The position numbers and the translations under genes are program-made. This document shows positions 63,165 through 64,000 of a stretch of DNA of 64,000 bases, piece by piece. The notes below the pieces were generated by a model, which was not told where the DNA came from, did no database searches, and saw only the letters and a program-made list of their open reading frames with translations. Position 1 is the first letter of the stretch. Each line of letters begins with the position of its first letter. Origin of the DNA: Streptomyces sp. CB00455 (GTDB lineage: Bacteria; Actinomycetota; Actinomycetes; Streptomycetales; Streptomycetaceae); the NCBI RefSeq assembly GCF_001905445.1, contig NZ_LIVQ01000001.1, forward strand, positions 372,001 through 436,000. The letters run 5' to 3'.

Positions 63165-64000
63165 ATGCCTCATTCGACCCAGCGGTCCGCCCCGTCCCAC
63201 AGGGCCCGCCGCCTCCGTCCCCGAGGGCGCTGGGCCGCCGGTGCGGTGGCGGTCGGCGCGGCGGTCGTCCTGTGCGCCACGGGTCTGAGCGGAAGCGCGC
63301 AGGCGATCGTGGGAGGGCGGGAGGCGACCGGGAAGTACCCCTTCATGGTGTCGATCCCCATGACCTTCGACGAGACCGCGTCCGACGGCGTGTGCGGCGG
63401 CGCCCTCGTCGCCCCGCAGTGGGTCGTCACCGCCGCCCACTGCGCGCAGGAGAAGGACCCCTCCCGTCCGACCGGGACGGTACGGATCGGCAGCGACCGG
63501 CGGCACTCCGGCGGAGCGGTGCGCACCATCGTCGAGAAGGTGGTCCACCCGGGCTACGTCGTCAAGGGCGACAAGCGCGGCTTCGACGACATCGCGCTGC
63601 TGCGCCTGGACCGGCCCGTCGGTCGCCGCCAGCCGATCCGCATCGCCGACCGCGACCCCGAGGTCGGCGCCCCGACGCGCATCATCGGCTTCGGAACCAC
63701 GGTCGACGCCTCCACGCCGGCCGGATGGAAGTTCCCCGAGCGCCTGCGCCAGCTCGATACCCGCAGGGCTCCGGCCGGCCAGTGCCTCGACATCGACGCC
63801 AAGGGCGAGCTGTGCACGCGGAGCCGGGTCCCGGGCGCGATGGCGTGCAGCGGCGACTCGGGCAGCCCGCAGATCCAGCGCGTCGGCGGGCGCTGGCAGC
63901 TCGTCGGCACCACGTCCGGCGACGGGGACTACGCGGTCGATCCGAAGTGCTCCGGGGGGACCGGCATCTGGACCTCGGTCCCCGCCCACAAGGAGTGGAT
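63165..64000 (+). CDS. Secreted S1-family (trypsin-fold) serine protease (partial, runs off the window)
   Basis: The visible part encodes about 278 residues. A signal peptide (RPRGRWAAGAVAVGAAVVLCATGLSGSAQA) precedes IVGGREATGKYPFMV, a typical mature N-terminus. The catalytic triad is in TAAHC, DDIALLRLD and CSGDSGSP. In trypsin the residue six before the catalytic Ser is Asp; here it is Met (AMACSGDSGSP), so the specificity is probably not trypsin-like. The gene continues past base 64000. Confidence 0.9.
   Translation, partial: MPHSTQRSAPSHRARRLRPRGRWAAGAVAVGAAVVLCATGLSGSAQAIVGGREATGKYPFMVSIPMTFDETASDGVCGGALVAPQWVVTAAHCAQEKDPSRPTGTVRIGSDRRHSGGAVRTIVEKVVHPGYVVKGDKRGFDDIALLRLDRPVGRRQPIRIADRDPEVGAPTRIIGFGTTVDASTPAGWKFPERLRQLDTRRAPAGQCLDIDAKGELCTRSRVPGAMACSGDSGSPQIQRVGGRWQLVGTTSGDGDYAVDPKCSGGTGIWTSVPAHKEW

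Overview
The window comes from a high-GC actinobacterium, almost certainly a Streptomyces. Evidence: about 70 % GC with strong third-position GC, many GTG and TTG starts, ATGA-type gene overlaps, and families typical of that genus (a conservon-type kinase with a roadblock partner, DUF6233, DUF5133, DUF4235/DUF3618/holin-X, SpoIIE-type PP2C phosphatase, DyP peroxidase, CsbD, AI-2E). The species cannot be named from sequence alone. No rRNA, tRNA, CRISPR array, transposase or prophage was recognised. One MITE-like repeat, several tandem-repeat tracts and about a dozen intrinsic-terminator hairpins are present.

Layout. 1-1559: the end of a conservon (sensor-like ATPase, then the first bases of a roadblock gene). 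2007-10677: one tightly packed minus-strand operon of eight genes: 2-oxoglutarate/Fe dioxygenase, aspartate 1-decarboxylase (PanD), a DUF6002-like protein with PLP fold-type-II hallmarks, a FemAB/GNAT-like acyltransferase, a nucleotide-binding dehydrogenase-like protein, a class III aminotransferase, a SAM methyltransferase and an MFS exporter. It has no NRPS or PKS gene and reads as a compact pathway for an amino-acid-derived small metabolite, probably fed by beta-alanine. It is the strongest candidate for an undescribed system here. 11216-12665: a metallo-beta-lactamase-fold hydrolase divergent from a MarR regulator, with a candidate operator between them. 12906-19770: an atypical inositol-monophosphatase-like protein, a DUF4235/DUF3618/holin-X membrane-stress operon, YihY, a FUSC-type exporter, an epimerase, an anti-sigma antagonist and a small charged protein. 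19893-25466: a spore-photoproduct-lyase-like radical SAM protein, alcohol dehydrogenase, flavodoxin-fold oxidoreductase, SDR and a YbdK-type ligase. 25691-28383: a DUF4097 plus DrrA/DrrB-like ABC operon.

28464-30745: a ribbon-helix-helix-type regulator next to a striking 10-bp periodic repeat array, the DUF6233 gene pair, and a DUF2975/HTH pair with an AT-rich operator. 30897-36117: a PAS-PP2C phosphatase, a secreted NPP1-type protein, and a two-gene module whose glycine-rich motifs resemble those of bacterial conflict (effector-associated) proteins, followed by three 69-bp tandem repeats. 36418-45268: DUF6194 protein, a tandem-domain MerR regulator, two GNAT/LCP genes separated by a 164-bp MITE-like palindromic element, an orphan sugar-binding lipoprotein with a perfect LacI-type operator, a UvrA-like resistance ATPase and a VOC protein. 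45499-64000: small hypotheticals, a beta-lactamase-fold serine hydrolase, a Ser/Thr kinase with a C-terminal lectin-like domain, a DyP peroxidase fused to a bulb-lectin-like domain, an MFS symporter, CsbD, DksA-like, AI-2E and, running off the right edge, a secreted S1 protease.

Most of the window is ordinary accessory chromosome. Starts were moved inside several long open frames whenever a ribosome-binding site or an ATGA overlap supported an internal start; these choices are stated gene by gene. Functional statements rest on motifs visible in the translations and on family knowledge; no database search was run.
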